The notes under the pieces were generated by a model that worked only from the letters and a program-made list of their open reading frames with translations, was not told where the DNA came from and searched no databases. From assembly GCA_026990595.1 (NCBI GenBank), contig JALXCZ010000035.1, positions 59,019 through 123,018 on the forward strand: a DNA stretch of 64,000 nt, given 5' to 3'. The translations under genes and the position numbers were made by a program. This document shows positions 7,774-16,582 of the stretch, one piece after another. How positions within the stretch are numbered: position 1 is the stretch's first letter; every line of letters begins with the position of its first letter. The DNA is from Sulfurovum sp. (lineage in GTDB: Bacteria; Campylobacterota; Campylobacteria; Campylobacterales; Sulfurovaceae).

Positions 7774-9563
7774 TAAAAACAGCGTGTGGGCTGGATTGCT
7801 ATGATGCATGCAGTATAGTGGTTGAAGAGGGTGAAAAATTTAAAATAAAAGGTGACAGTAGCCATCCTGCAGGTAATGGAGCACTTTGTAGTCATTTGAA
7901 TAAACATATCTTTGATATGCCTCGTATAGAAAAACCAACAATTGATGGAAGAGAAGTGGAATTTCAGGAAGCTATGGATGCTGTTTGTGAGGCATTCAAA
8001 GCTGAAAGCTCTCTTCTTTGGCGTGGCTCAGGCAACTTTGGGGTGATGCAGGAAGTAACCAATCTTTTTATGGAAAAGCTGGGAGGCAGCCTTACCAGAG
8101 GAAGTCTCTGTGACGGTGCGGGGGATGCCGGTATATCACTTGGACGAGGGGTAAACCGTACGTTACCTTTAGAACAGGTAGCAAAAGCAGATACCATTGT
8201 GGTATGGGGACGTAACCTTACTGTGACCAATGCCCATATGATGCCTTTTATTGAAGGTAAAAAGTTGGTGGTGATTGATCCGGTATGTACAGCGATCGCA
8301 AAAAAGGCGGATCTGCATCTGCAGATACAGCCACGTACGGACTATTATGTGGCGATCATGCTGGCACGTTTTATTTTTATGGAAGACAGTGAAGATGTAG
8401 TGTGGATGGAAGAGTTTGCCTCTGAGTATGAGGATTTCTATGACTATACACGAGAACATCGAATTAAAGCTATTTTAGCCTATATCGGTGTGACATTGGG
8501 GGATATGGGTGAGATGTTAGAGTATCTTCGCGATCAGAAAGTAGTCTTTTTGGTTGGTAACGGTGTTCAAAAATACTCAATAGGTTCCTATACTCTCCAT
8601 GCAATAGATTCTTTGGCAGCAACCCTGGGGCTGTTCGGTAAAGAGGGGTGTGGGGTACACTATTTGAGCAATTCCAAACTTGGATTTGACAATCCGTTTG
8701 CAGTGAAATGCGACACTGTACCCAAAGCAGCGACACCATTCTCGGAGTTTGAGACTGTACTGGTGCAGGGTGGAAACCCTGCTGCATCCATGCCTGACAG
8801 TAACAGGGTAGAAAAAGAGCTTGAAGGAGTAAAGAACCTTATCTATTTTGGACTTTACGAGAACGAGACTTCCAAGATGGCAAAGATCGTCATCCCTGCC
8901 AAGAACTTTTTTGAAAAAGAGGATGTGCGCCTGAGTTACGGACATCAATACATAGAGAAGATGAATCAAGTATTGGATTCTGATATAGGTATCAGTGAGT
9001 ATGATTTTACAAAAATACTTTTTGATACTTTTGGTTTTGACGGACTTAAATCTGAAAAAGAGTACATAGCATTTTGGCTTGAACAGTGTGAAAAAGAGGG
9101 TGAACAGTATTGTTCTCCTGTATATCAAGCATTTCCGTATGCGAAGGGGTTTGGTGCAGATGAGGAGGATGAGTTTGAATTTATTGAAGAGTATGATGAT
9201 GATTTTGTCAATACCAAACGTTTCAGAAAACATAGAAAAGAGAGTAAGAATAAACCTAAAGACGAAACATATTGGCTCCTTTCTCCCAAATCAGGAAAAT
9301 CACTCAATACACAGTTTATTAGAAGTAACAAGGTGCAACTTCATCCACAGTCAGGCTATAGTGAAGGCGAAAAGGTAAAAGTAGTATCCCCATATGGGGA
9401 ATATGTGTTTATTGTCAAGCTCAATGAAGATATTAGAGCAGGTTGTGTAATGATCACAAGCAACACAATCGGAGTAAACAGACTTACCCCTAGTATTTTG
9501 AGCCAGGAGGGTGAGAATGCCTGCTATCAGGAAGTGAAAGTACGATTAGAGAAAATGATTTAA
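7770..9563 (+). CDS. Molybdopterin oxidoreductase (DMSO reductase family), function unknown
   Basis: The 597-aa protein belongs to the bis-MGD molybdo/tungstoenzymes. An N-terminal 4Fe-4S site is formed by C6, C10, C14 and C40 (CGLDCYDAC then GALC). GSLCDGAGDAG around C114 aligns with the CHGPSVAG position of formate dehydrogenases, so C114 is the likely Mo/W ligand. A C-terminal MGD-binding domain follows (SPKSGKSLNTQF, about residue 510). An acidic insertion near residues 465-490 (DEEDEFEFIEEYDDD) is unusual. No Tat signal is visible, so it is probably cytoplasmic. The gene starts within the stop codon of the adaptor gene. The substrate cannot be named. Confidence 0.85.
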   Translation: MIKTACGLDCYDACSIVVEEGEKFKIKGDSSHPAGNGALCSHLNKHIFDMPRIEKPTIDGREVEFQEAMDAVCEAFKAESSLLWRGSGNFGVMQEVTNLFMEKLGGSLTRGSLCDGAGDAGISLGRGVNRTLPLEQVAKADTIVVWGRNLTVTNAHMMPFIEGKKLVVIDPVCTAIAKKADLHLQIQPRTDYYVAIMLARFIFMEDSEDVVWMEEFASEYEDFYDYTREHRIKAILAYIGVTLGDMGEMLEYLRDQKVVFLVGNGVQKYSIGSYTLHAIDSLAATLGLFGKEGCGVHYLSNSKLGFDNPFAVKCDTVPKAATPFSEFETVLVQGGNPAASMPDSNRVEKELEGVKNLIYFGLYENETSKMAKIVIPAKNFFEKEDVRLSYGHQYIEKMNQVLDSDIGISEYDFTKILFDTFGFDGLKSEKEYIAFWLEQCEKEGEQYCSPVYQAFPYAKGFGADEEDEFEFIEEYDDDFVNTKRFRKHRKESKNKPKDETYWLLSPKSGKSLNTQFIRSNKVQLHPQSGYSEGEKVKVVSPYGEYVFIVKLNEDIRAGCVMITSNTIGVNRLTPSILSQEGENACYQEVKVRLEKMI

Positions 9564-9573
9564 AACACTTTGC

Positions 9574-9579
9574 TATAAT
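9574..9579 (+). promoter_or_regulatory. -10 box upstream of argD
   Basis: TATAAT sits between the oxidoreductase stop and the argD start. No good -35 hexamer is seen. Confidence 0.5.
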
Positions 9580-9597
9580 AGCAATAATAATTTACAG

Positions 9598-10794
9598 ATG
9601 GAAACAAAAATGACATTAGAACAACTAGATAAACAATATGTACTACAAACCTATGCACGTGATTATACCAATTTTGTAAAAGGTGTAGGCTCTACACTGT
9701 ATGATGAGAACGGACGGGACTATATTGATTTTGCTTCTGGGATAGGGGTGAACTCTGTAGGACACGGCAATGAGAAACTGACAGAGGCGATCTGTGAACA
9801 GGCAAAGAAGATCATTCATATTTCAAACCTTCAAGTGATAGAGCCTCAGGCAAGGCTGGCAGAGCGTATTGTGAATTTGAGTGGCTATGATATGGGTGTT
9901 TTCTTTGCAAACTCCGGAGCAGAGGCAAACGAGGGAGCGATCAAGATCGCCCGCAAATATGGTGAAACCAGGTTTGAAAATAAACGCTACAAGGTGATTA
10001 CACTTGAACACTCATTTCATGGTCGCACCATCACCACAGTAAAAGCCACAGGACAAGAGAGTTTTCACACACCACACTTCTCTCCTTATCCTGATGGGTT
10101 TTCCTATGAGAAGAGTATTGAGGATGTCTACACCGCTATAGATGATGAAACGGTAGCTGTGCTTATTGAACTGGTGCAGGGAGAGGGTGGTGTACAACCA
10201 TTCGGAAAAGAAGAGATACAAAAGCTGGCTGCACATTTAAAACAGAAAGAAGTTTTGCTTATTGTCGATGAGGTACAAACCGGTGTTTACAGGACAGGAG
10301 AGTTTCTGGCTTCAAATCTCTATGAAATAGAGCCGGATATTATTACCCTCGCCAAAGGACTTGGCGGAGGTGTGCCTATAGGCGCAGTGATGACAAAGCA
10401 TAAAGATGTTTTGAGCGTTGGTGACCATGGGAGTACCTTTGGAGGGAATTATTTGAGTACCTCTGCAGGCTTGGCAGTACTGAATGTGCTAGAAGCACTG
10501 TATGAGAGTGGTGCACTGGCAGAAACATTGGTTTATTTTGAGCAAAAGCTTGAAAGTGTTTCCCAAAAATATGATAATCTTTTTGAAAAAGAGGTAGGAC
10601 TTGGACTTATGCGTGGTCTTCGTGCAAAGAGTGCAGAGATTCAGGGAAATGTACTGAAAAACAGTCTAAAAGAGGGATTAGTGGTACTTAAAGCAGGACG
10701 AAATACTGTACGTTTTCTGCCAAGTCTTACTATTACAAAATCTGAAATAGATGAAGGATTCAAACGTTTTGAAACGGCTATTAATACTCTGTAG
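9598..10794 (+). CDS. argD: Acetylornithine aminotransferase
   Basis: ArgD is a class III PLP aminotransferase that converts N-acetylglutamate semialdehyde to N-acetylornithine in arginine synthesis, and may also act on succinyl-diaminopimelate. The 398-aa sequence has GSTLYDENGRDYIDFASGIGV, the PLP contacts NSGAEANEGAIKIAR, DEVQTGVYRTG and the Schiff-base lysine K253 in TLAKGLGGG. Two starts are possible, ATG at 9598 or 9610; GGA before 9610 slightly favours the second. The argB gene lies separately at 25.3 kb. The 3' end overlaps the next gene. Confidence 0.93.
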   Translation: METKMTLEQLDKQYVLQTYARDYTNFVKGVGSTLYDENGRDYIDFASGIGVNSVGHGNEKLTEAICEQAKKIIHISNLQVIEPQARLAERIVNLSGYDMGVFFANSGAEANEGAIKIARKYGETRFENKRYKVITLEHSFHGRTITTVKATGQESFHTPHFSPYPDGFSYEKSIEDVYTAIDDETVAVLIELVQGEGGVQPFGKEEIQKLAAHLKQKEVLLIVDEVQTGVYRTGEFLASNLYEIEPDIITLAKGLGGGVPIGAVMTKHKDVLSVGDHGSTFGGNYLSTSAGLAVLNVLEALYESGALAETLVYFEQKLESVSQKYDNLFEKEVGLGLMRGLRAKSAEIQGNVLKNSLKEGLVVLKAGRNTVRFLPSLTITKSEIDEGFKRFETAINTL

Positions 10795-11965
10795 TCTACT
10801 GTTCAATACTGCTGTGCATGCAGATGAACTCAGTGATATACTCTCAGACAACAAGAATATTCTTTTTGACTATGAATTTCGTAACAATACTGCCCAGAGT
10901 GATATGCTTGAGAACTCTTGGATCAATCCTGTGATGCTGCAATACTCTAAGAGTTTTTCAAGACAATTTATCGGGAGAACAGTAAAAACAGGAAGTTTTT
11001 CTATAGGGATCGATCAGCCTATTTTCCGCTCGGGCGGGATCTATTTTGCGATCAAGTATGCACAGGCAATTAGAGGGGCGAATGAAGCTGAGATCAAACT
11101 CAAAAAAAGAGAGATGATAGGTTCTGCAGTCAAACTGCTTTTTGAGATGAGAAAACTGAAGCTTGAACAGAAAAAACTGGTACTGCTCATTCAAAATGAT
11201 AAACTTGATATCCGCCAAAAACGTGAAAGCTACAATGCAGGTCTGATAGACAGCAGTTTTTTGGATCAGGCTATTCTCAAAGCAAATCAGGATGAAACAA
11301 AAAAATTGGAGACTGAGATCTCTTTAATGAAGCTCAAACAAAGTTTTTCGCTCTTAAGTGATAAGGATCCACGTCAGTTGAAATTACCGAAATTGAAACT
11401 GATTTCAGAAGAACGTTATAAGGGTACGAATCTTGAATTGGTAAGGGATAGACTTAGAGCTAAAGAGAAAGCCTATAATGCGAAGATGACATGGGCAAAA
11501 TACCTACCTTCAGTCTCTCTCCAGGGAAGATATACTGATGCAGATCTCAACCCGCTGTTTATACAACCTGGACTTGAAGAGAAGTACTGGACCTATGGAT
11601 TTACCATCTCGCTACCTATTAATATCAATATGTTCTCAGATATAGAAGCAGCAAAAGTGGCACGTCTCAAGGCTGAGACTGAAGTAATAGAACGTAAACA
11701 TACCATAGATGAAGAGTATAAACTCATATGCAATAAATTAAAGATCATAGAAAAAAAGATCAAACTTGCCCGTAAAGATGAAAAACTTTATGCAAGACTC
11801 TACAGAACAACAAGAAATCTTGCACGTGCTGGTGAAAAAACTTCTTTAGATACAGCGATGATGCGTCATTCACTACAGGTAAGAAAGCTTGATCAGAAGA
11901 TCTATTATTTGGAGAAGCAGATAGAACTTATAGAACTTTATACGAAGGTAGCTAATGCAATTTAG
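10769..11965 (+). CDS. TolC-family outer-membrane efflux protein
   Basis: The product is an outer-membrane channel for tripartite export. A TTG start at 10769 gives MKRLLILCSLLFNTAVHA, a compact signal peptide, with AAGGA at 10754-10758. A longer form from ATG 10751 is also possible. The mature part (about 380 aa) has repeated long amphipathic helices (LRAKEKAYNAK, RHTIDEEYK) and beta-rich PSVSLQGRYTD, as in OEP-family proteins. It overlaps argD by 26 nt and overlaps the following methyltransferase. It may partner with the adaptor at 6979 or the RND pump at 56041. Confidence 0.8.
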   Translation: MKRLLILCSLLFNTAVHADELSDILSDNKNILFDYEFRNNTAQSDMLENSWINPVMLQYSKSFSRQFIGRTVKTGSFSIGIDQPIFRSGGIYFAIKYAQAIRGANEAEIKLKKREMIGSAVKLLFEMRKLKLEQKKLVLLIQNDKLDIRQKRESYNAGLIDSSFLDQAILKANQDETKKLETEISLMKLKQSFSLLSDKDPRQLKLPKLKLISEERYKGTNLELVRDRLRAKEKAYNAKMTWAKYLPSVSLQGRYTDADLNPLFIQPGLEEKYWTYGFTISLPININMFSDIEAAKVARLKAETEVIERKHTIDEEYKLICNKLKIIEKKIKLARKDEKLYARLYRTTRNLARAGEKTSLDTAMMRHSLQVRKLDQKIYYLEKQIELIELYTKVANAI

Positions 11966-12941
11966 TAAATATATGGAGGAATGGCTTTATGCAGATGAGG
12001 GCTACTATAAGAATTTCAAAGCTATAGGAAAGTCAGGAGATTTTTATACAGCAGTAAGCACCAGCTCTTTTTTTGGTGCGAGTATTGCCAATTATTTCTA
12101 TGCACTTTTAGAAGAAGAAAAAGCAGATAGAAACGGATGGCTTATAGAAATAGGGGCACATCAGGGTTATCTTCTATGTGATATGATACAGTGGCTTTAT
12201 ACATGTGATCCTACTTTGGTGAAAACGCTTAACTTTGGTATTGTAGAACGACAGCCCGAAGTACGCAAAGCCCAATTAGCCTACATTAAAGAGCGTTTTG
12301 GTGAAGATATTACGATCACACATTTTAATGATATCGCTGATGTTAAAGTTGATTATGCATTTGTGGTAGCTAATGAAATATTTGATGCTTTTCCTTGTGA
12401 ATTACTGAAAGATGAGCAGACAGCTATGGTAGAAGATCATATTATCTCTTGGCAAGCAGCTTCTGCTTCACTGTTGGAATGGGCACAAAAACATCACTTG
12501 AGACAGGGTGAGGTTGCAGTAGGGTATGAAGATTTTGCAAAAGCTATGGCAAGTGGTATAAAAAGATGTGATTTTGTGACGTTTGATTATGGAGAAAAAT
12601 ATGTGCGTAATGATTTTTCTATACGTGTTTACAGAGCACATGAGACATTCCCTCTTTTTGATGAATCGTTGCTTTTAAAAGACTCCTATAAAAAAGATGA
12701 TATTACCTATGATGTTAATTTTGGACATGTCAGCGAAGTATTTAAAGAGGCAGGTTTTGAAGAGCTAGCCTATGAGACACAGGCACGTGCACTGGTACGT
12801 TTTGGTCTTATAGATATTTTAGAACAGTTTGCCAGACAAACTTCTCAGGAGAAGTATGTACGAGAAGCAGATAAGATCAAAACACTCATATCACCCACGA
12901 TGATGGGTGATAGATTTAAAATGATCCATTTTAGAAAGTAA
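11955..12941 (+). CDS. SAM-dependent methyltransferase, MidA/NDUFAF7 (DUF185) family
   Basis: The 328-aa protein matches the MidA-type family: an N-terminal SGDFYTAVSTSSFFGASIA segment, a SAM-binding region LIEIGAHQGYLLCDM (about residues 55-70), and VVANEIFDAFPCELL near residue 137. The eukaryotic relative NDUFAF7 methylates an arginine of complex I. A role on the NADH dehydrogenase is only a suggestion here. It starts 11 nt inside the preceding TolC-like gene and ends 2 nt from a convergent lipoprotein gene. Confidence 0.82.
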   Translation: MQFSKYMEEWLYADEGYYKNFKAIGKSGDFYTAVSTSSFFGASIANYFYALLEEEKADRNGWLIEIGAHQGYLLCDMIQWLYTCDPTLVKTLNFGIVERQPEVRKAQLAYIKERFGEDITITHFNDIADVKVDYAFVVANEIFDAFPCELLKDEQTAMVEDHIISWQAASASLLEWAQKHHLRQGEVAVGYEDFAKAMASGIKRCDFVTFDYGEKYVRNDFSIRVYRAHETFPLFDESLLLKDSYKKDDITYDVNFGHVSEVFKEAGFEELAYETQARALVRFGLIDILEQFARQTSQEKYVREADKIKTLISPTMMGDRFKMIHFRK

Positions 12942-12943
12942 TG

Positions 12944-13408
12944 TTAGTTTCTCATCGCTTTTAGCATTTTACATCTCTTGATAGATGCAGATTCACTGCC
13001 GAACATTTGTGTATATTTGTCAAATTTTTCCTGACCGATCATAGCAATACATTCTGCTTTTCCCATCATGGAAGAAGTTGTTGTAGCAGTCTCTGCCTGT
13101 GCCAACTTAGTCACTTTTTTTGCTTTAGGCGTTGATCTTGTCTGAGGGTACATATAATCTGAATTAAAGTTATTGTCTTCAACTTTTTTGAGTTTAATAT
13201 TCTTTTTTGTTCTTGGTACGACTGTACGTGTTCTACTTCTTCCTTGTTTTTTTGATGTCAATGCTTTGCTCAGTGCTTCAATTTTCAATTGCTGCTGCTG
13301 TATAATAAGTGCCTGCTGCGCATTTTTTCTTTCTAGTTGTATGTTCTGTGTTGAATTACATCCTGAGAAAAGAACCAAGGCAACACCCATTCCTAACCAT
13401 AATTTCAT
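12944..13408 (-). CDS. Lipoprotein of unknown function
   Basis: The 154-aa protein has a type II signal with lipobox FSGC (Cys near residue 17). A Gln-rich coiled-coil stretch (QQALIIQQQQLKIEAL), a basic Lys/Arg-rich middle and a small C-terminal domain with two cysteines (C131 region and C147) follow. No family was recognised. It is downstream of acpS on the same strand with a 60-bp gap, so it may share a transcript or have its own promoter. Confidence 0.75.
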   Translation of the reverse strand: MKLWLGMGVALVLFSGCNSTQNIQLERKNAQQALIIQQQQLKIEALSKALTSKKQGRSRTRTVVPRTKKNIKLKKVEDNNFNSDYMYPQTRSTPKAKKVTKLAQAETATTTSSMMGKAECIAMIGQEKFDKYTQMFGSESASIKRCKMLKAMRN

Positions 13409-13468
13409 AGATATCCTTTTTTATAAATTGAGAATTAATTGATGTATTGTAATATAATTTAGCAAGAA

Positions 13469-13819
13469 TTACAACTGTATAACAACTATGGCAATAGCAA
13501 ATCCTCCGTCATGACTGATAGAGAGTGAAGACTCTTTGATCTTATGTCGTTTTTGTGCTTTTTTTGTTAGCGTAAAAGAAGGAGCACCCTTATGATTTTT
13601 GGTAATGACAATATCATGAAAAGAAAGCTCTTCTCCGATTCCACAGCCAAGTGCCTTGGAAATAGCTTCTTTTGCTGACCAGAATCCTGCTATGGATTCA
13701 GGACGTTTAAGAAGTTTTATCTCTTCATCATTTAGAAATTTTTCTTTAAAGGTATTACCAAATTTTTCCAATAATCTTTCAATTCTACTTATTTGTATAA
13801 TGTCTGTACCGATTTTCAT
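13469..13819 (-). CDS. acpS: Holo-[acyl-carrier-protein] synthase
   Basis: AcpS transfers the phosphopantetheine arm of CoA to the acyl carrier protein, switching on fatty acid synthesis. The 116-aa size fits. The N-terminal GTDI with D6 and the WSAKEAISKALG motif with E51 are the magnesium-binding and catalytic residues; SISHDGGFAIAI closes the fold. The gene lies 24 nt downstream of radA on the same strand. Confidence 0.95.
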   Translation of the reverse strand: MKIGTDIIQISRIERLLEKFGNTFKEKFLNDEEIKLLKRPESIAGFWSAKEAISKALGCGIGEELSFHDIVITKNHKGAPSFTLTKKAQKRHKIKESSLSISHDGGFAIAIVVIQL

Positions 13820-13843
13820 AGGCGTAGTGTATCTAAAATCTTA

Positions 13844-15193
13844 TTACATCCACTCAACGACTTTAGAGACTTCATCTGCAATGAAACATTTGATATTTGT
13901 CTGTTCCATAGGTTTGTTCGGTATGACCGCTTTTGTAAATCCCTGAGTGCTTATTTCTTTGAGTCGTTGAGTGAGTCCTGAGACTTCACGTATTTCGCCT
14001 GTGAGACTTACTTCACCCAGAAAGAGTGTTTCTGCGCTCAGTTCTCTGTTTCTATAACTGCTTAAAATAGCTGCAATAATGGCAAGATCGGCGGAGGGTT
14101 CATTGATCTTTATACCCCCGCTGATATTGATAAAGACATCATAGGTTCCCAGTGGCAGGTCAAGTTTTTTCTCCAAAAGTGCCAAAAGCATATTCAGTCT
14201 GTTATTGTCAAAACCGGTTGAGCTTCTCTTTGCGTGTCCATAGGCTTCAGAAACAAGTGCCTGTACTTCTATGATAATAGGGCGGCTTCCTTCCATGATA
14301 ACAGTCAGTGCAGAACCTGACTGGAGTTTCTCTTTGTTAAAGAATTTCCCTGCCATACTTTTAGCATCATTCAAGCCCTCTTTGTTCATTTCAAAAATAC
14401 CTACTTCATTGGTAGAACCGAAACGGTTTTTAAATCCTCTGAGAAGTCTGAGTTCCGAGTTTGAATCTCCTTCAAAGTAAAGTACGGTATCGACCATATG
14501 CTCAAGTACCCTTGGACCGGCGATGGAGCCGTCTTTGGTGATATGTCCGATGATGAAAATAGGGATGTGCATACTTTTGGCAATGCGCATGAGTTCAAAA
14601 GTAATGGTTCTCACCTGAGTGACAGAGCCTGGGGCAGAAGGTGTTTCATCGGAGTAGAGGGTTTGTATGGAATCGATCACAATGAATTCGTACTTCTCGT
14701 TGGCTATTTCATTAAGTACGGAAGTCAGGTTGATTTCAGAGAGGAGAAAGAGGTTGTCATGGTTGGCATCCAGTCTGTTCGCACGAAGTTTGATCTGTCC
14801 TGCTGACTCTTCTCCTGAGACATAGAGTATTTTTTTTTCAGATTTTGCAAGATTGCCCGCAATTTTTAAAAGCAGGGTGGATTTGCCGATACCGGGGCTA
14901 CCGCCTATAAGTGTGAGTGAACCGGGAACCACCCCTCCTCCTAAAACCAGATCCAATTCTTTGCTTCCGGAAGGGAAACGTACAATATTGTCTTCATTCA
15001 CCTGGGTGATAGGCATGGCTTTACGTAAAGCATTAGCGCTACTACTGTTGGAAGTCTCTTTTAAAAATTTAATTTGATCTGTGGTAAGTTCTACCATCGT
15101 CTCCCACTCGTTACAAGAGGTACATTTTCCCATCCATCTTGGGGATTGAAATCCGCATGCCTGACACTCAAACAGGGTTTTTTTCTTTGCCAT
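13844..15193 (-). CDS. radA: DNA repair protein RadA
   Basis: RadA is a RecA-like DnaB-type branch-migration helicase acting in recombination. The 449-aa protein has a C4 zinc finger (C10, C13, C24, C27), a Walker A GGSPGIGKST at about residues 97-106, the RadA-specific KNRFGSTNE motif near residue 255, and a C-terminal Lon-protease-like domain. It leads a minus-strand run radA-acpS-lipoprotein. The radA/ftsY neighbourhood is also seen in Campylobacter, as I recall. Confidence 0.96.
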   Translation of the reverse strand: MAKKKTLFECQACGFQSPRWMGKCTSCNEWETMVELTTDQIKFLKETSNSSSANALRKAMPITQVNEDNIVRFPSGSKELDLVLGGGVVPGSLTLIGGSPGIGKSTLLLKIAGNLAKSEKKILYVSGEESAGQIKLRANRLDANHDNLFLLSEINLTSVLNEIANEKYEFIVIDSIQTLYSDETPSAPGSVTQVRTITFELMRIAKSMHIPIFIIGHITKDGSIAGPRVLEHMVDTVLYFEGDSNSELRLLRGFKNRFGSTNEVGIFEMNKEGLNDAKSMAGKFFNKEKLQSGSALTVIMEGSRPIIIEVQALVSEAYGHAKRSSTGFDNNRLNMLLALLEKKLDLPLGTYDVFINISGGIKINEPSADLAIIAAILSSYRNRELSAETLFLGEVSLTGEIREVSGLTQRLKEISTQGFTKAVIPNKPMEQTNIKCFIADEVSKVVEWM

Positions 15194-15315
15194 ATTCTCT
15201 TCTTTACTATTTTATGACCGTAGTATAAACACTTTTTGTGATTTAAGTGAAAAATATGTCATATTGTCATGTTTTTTCTTTTTCAAGCTTTTAGGTAACC
15301 TCTAGTTCTTTTTGT

Positions 15316-15321
15316 TATAAT
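15316..15321 (+). promoter_or_regulatory. -10 box upstream of the PlsC-like gene
   Basis: TATAAT lies 31 nt before the proposed TTG start at 15353, in the divergent gap between radA and the acyltransferase gene. Confidence 0.5.
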
Positions 15322-15352
15322 TTTAATTACTTTAATCTTGTGGGGACAACTA

Positions 15353-16033
15353 TTGAATTTCAGTCAGCTCAAACAATTAGCTTATGCACTCTATTTGACA
15401 AATAGTTTTGGCTTGAAATTAAGACAGACTGAAGATCCAATGGAGAAAAAAGAACTCAGACTTGCCTACTCCTTGGCGCAACTTAATGCTTTGAATATTA
15501 CTATCGATGTTGAAAACCCGGAGAAAATACCTAAAAACGGACAATATCTGCTTGTAAGCAATCATAGAACGATCATTGATCCCCCTATCATAGAAGTTGC
15601 ATTGAAAGATACCAATATTTTTGGTCTGTGGGTTTCTAAAAAAGAACTTTACAATTCTCTGTTTTTCGGTCTTTTCGTTCGTAATGCAGGTTCGGTTTTG
15701 ATAGATAGGGAAAAAGAGCAGATGAGTAATTTTTTTGCAGATATCAAAAAGGGAGTAAAGGAGGGGAACTCTATTTTTATTTTTCCTGAAGGCACAAGGA
15801 ATAAAACAGATATACCATTAACTCCGTTTAAAGAGGGAGCACGCATCATTGCTCTAAAGAACAGACTGCCGATCTTACCTGTATATATTAAAGATAATGC
15901 GGCACAAATATTAAAAGATGCACTTGCAGACAATTCTCAAAAAAGAGAGATCACTATAGCTATAGGTGATATGATCGATTATAAGGAGAAAACAGATCTT
16001 GAGATGATCTATAAAAAGAGATTCGATCTTTAA
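15353..16033 (+). CDS. 1-acyl-glycerol-3-phosphate acyltransferase-like protein (PlsC family)
   Basis: The 226-aa protein has both hallmark acyltransferase motifs: N70-H71-x4-D76 (NHRTIID) and F144-P-E-G-T-R149. It probably acylates lysophosphatidate or a related lysolipid at the inner membrane. TTG at 15353 is preferred because GGGGA at 15342-15346 is well spaced from it; TTG at 15338 is an alternative that adds five residues. The 3' end overlaps the convergent gene by 4 nt. It could be a second, specialised PlsC paralogue. Confidence 0.85.
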   Translation: MNFSQLKQLAYALYLTNSFGLKLRQTEDPMEKKELRLAYSLAQLNALNITIDVENPEKIPKNGQYLLVSNHRTIIDPPIIEVALKDTNIFGLWVSKKELYNSLFFGLFVRNAGSVLIDREKEQMSNFFADIKKGVKEGNSIFIFPEGTRNKTDIPLTPFKEGARIIALKNRLPILPVYIKDNAAQILKDALADNSQKREITIAIGDMIDYKEKTDLEMIYKKRFDL

Positions 16034-16569
16034 TAATCCATAAATGAGAGTTCTTTGGTTTTAAGATAGTGAATGAGCTGCTGTATATGGCTATTATATC
16101 TATTTGCTTTTATTTCTATTTCAGAAGTATGTTTCGTTAATGTTGAGATCAAGAGCGTGATACTCTCGTAAGGTGTACTGATAGAAATAGAGCCTTTACG
16201 TTTATCTCCATGTGTGATCTCTCCGATATTCTGATCGGTAACAGCATAAAGAGAAACCTCAAAAGCAAGCTCTTTATCCATAAGCAGGATAATTTTTTGG
16301 TCTACAGGTCCTTTTGGAGAGATGCTGTTTTCTTTTTGCATATCATTATTTTGAGGATGATAAGTGACAGTACGTATTTTTCTCATGATAAGTAATACCA
16401 ATGTTATAAGCAGTGAAAGCCCTATACCAGTAAAGACACCGGTCAATGTTCCCAGTCTTAGGGCTTTTGTAAGATCATAATCTGTTGAAAAATAGATCAC
16501 GGCAATAATGATAGCGAGAGTACTGATGGGCAGGACTATTGTCAAAAACAGATTAATGAATGCTCTCAT
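16030..16569 (-). CDS. Membrane protein of unknown function
   Basis: The 179-aa protein has two predicted transmembrane helices (about residues 7-28 and 41-63), then a soluble region of about 115 residues with a beta-rich part (QKIILLMDKELAFEVSLYAV). No family was recognised. It follows ftsY by 13 nt and ends 4 nt inside the convergent acyltransferase gene, so it is the last gene of the thioredoxin-lipoprotein/ftsY run. Confidence 0.7.
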   Translation of the reverse strand: MRAFINLFLTIVLPISTLAIIIAVIYFSTDYDLTKALRLGTLTGVFTGIGLSLLITLVLLIMRKIRTVTYHPQNNDMQKENSISPKGPVDQKIILLMDKELAFEVSLYAVTDQNIGEITHGDKRKGSISISTPYESITLLISTLTKHTSEIEIKANRYNSHIQQLIHYLKTKELSFMDY

Positions 16570-16582
16570 TTATACATGCTCC

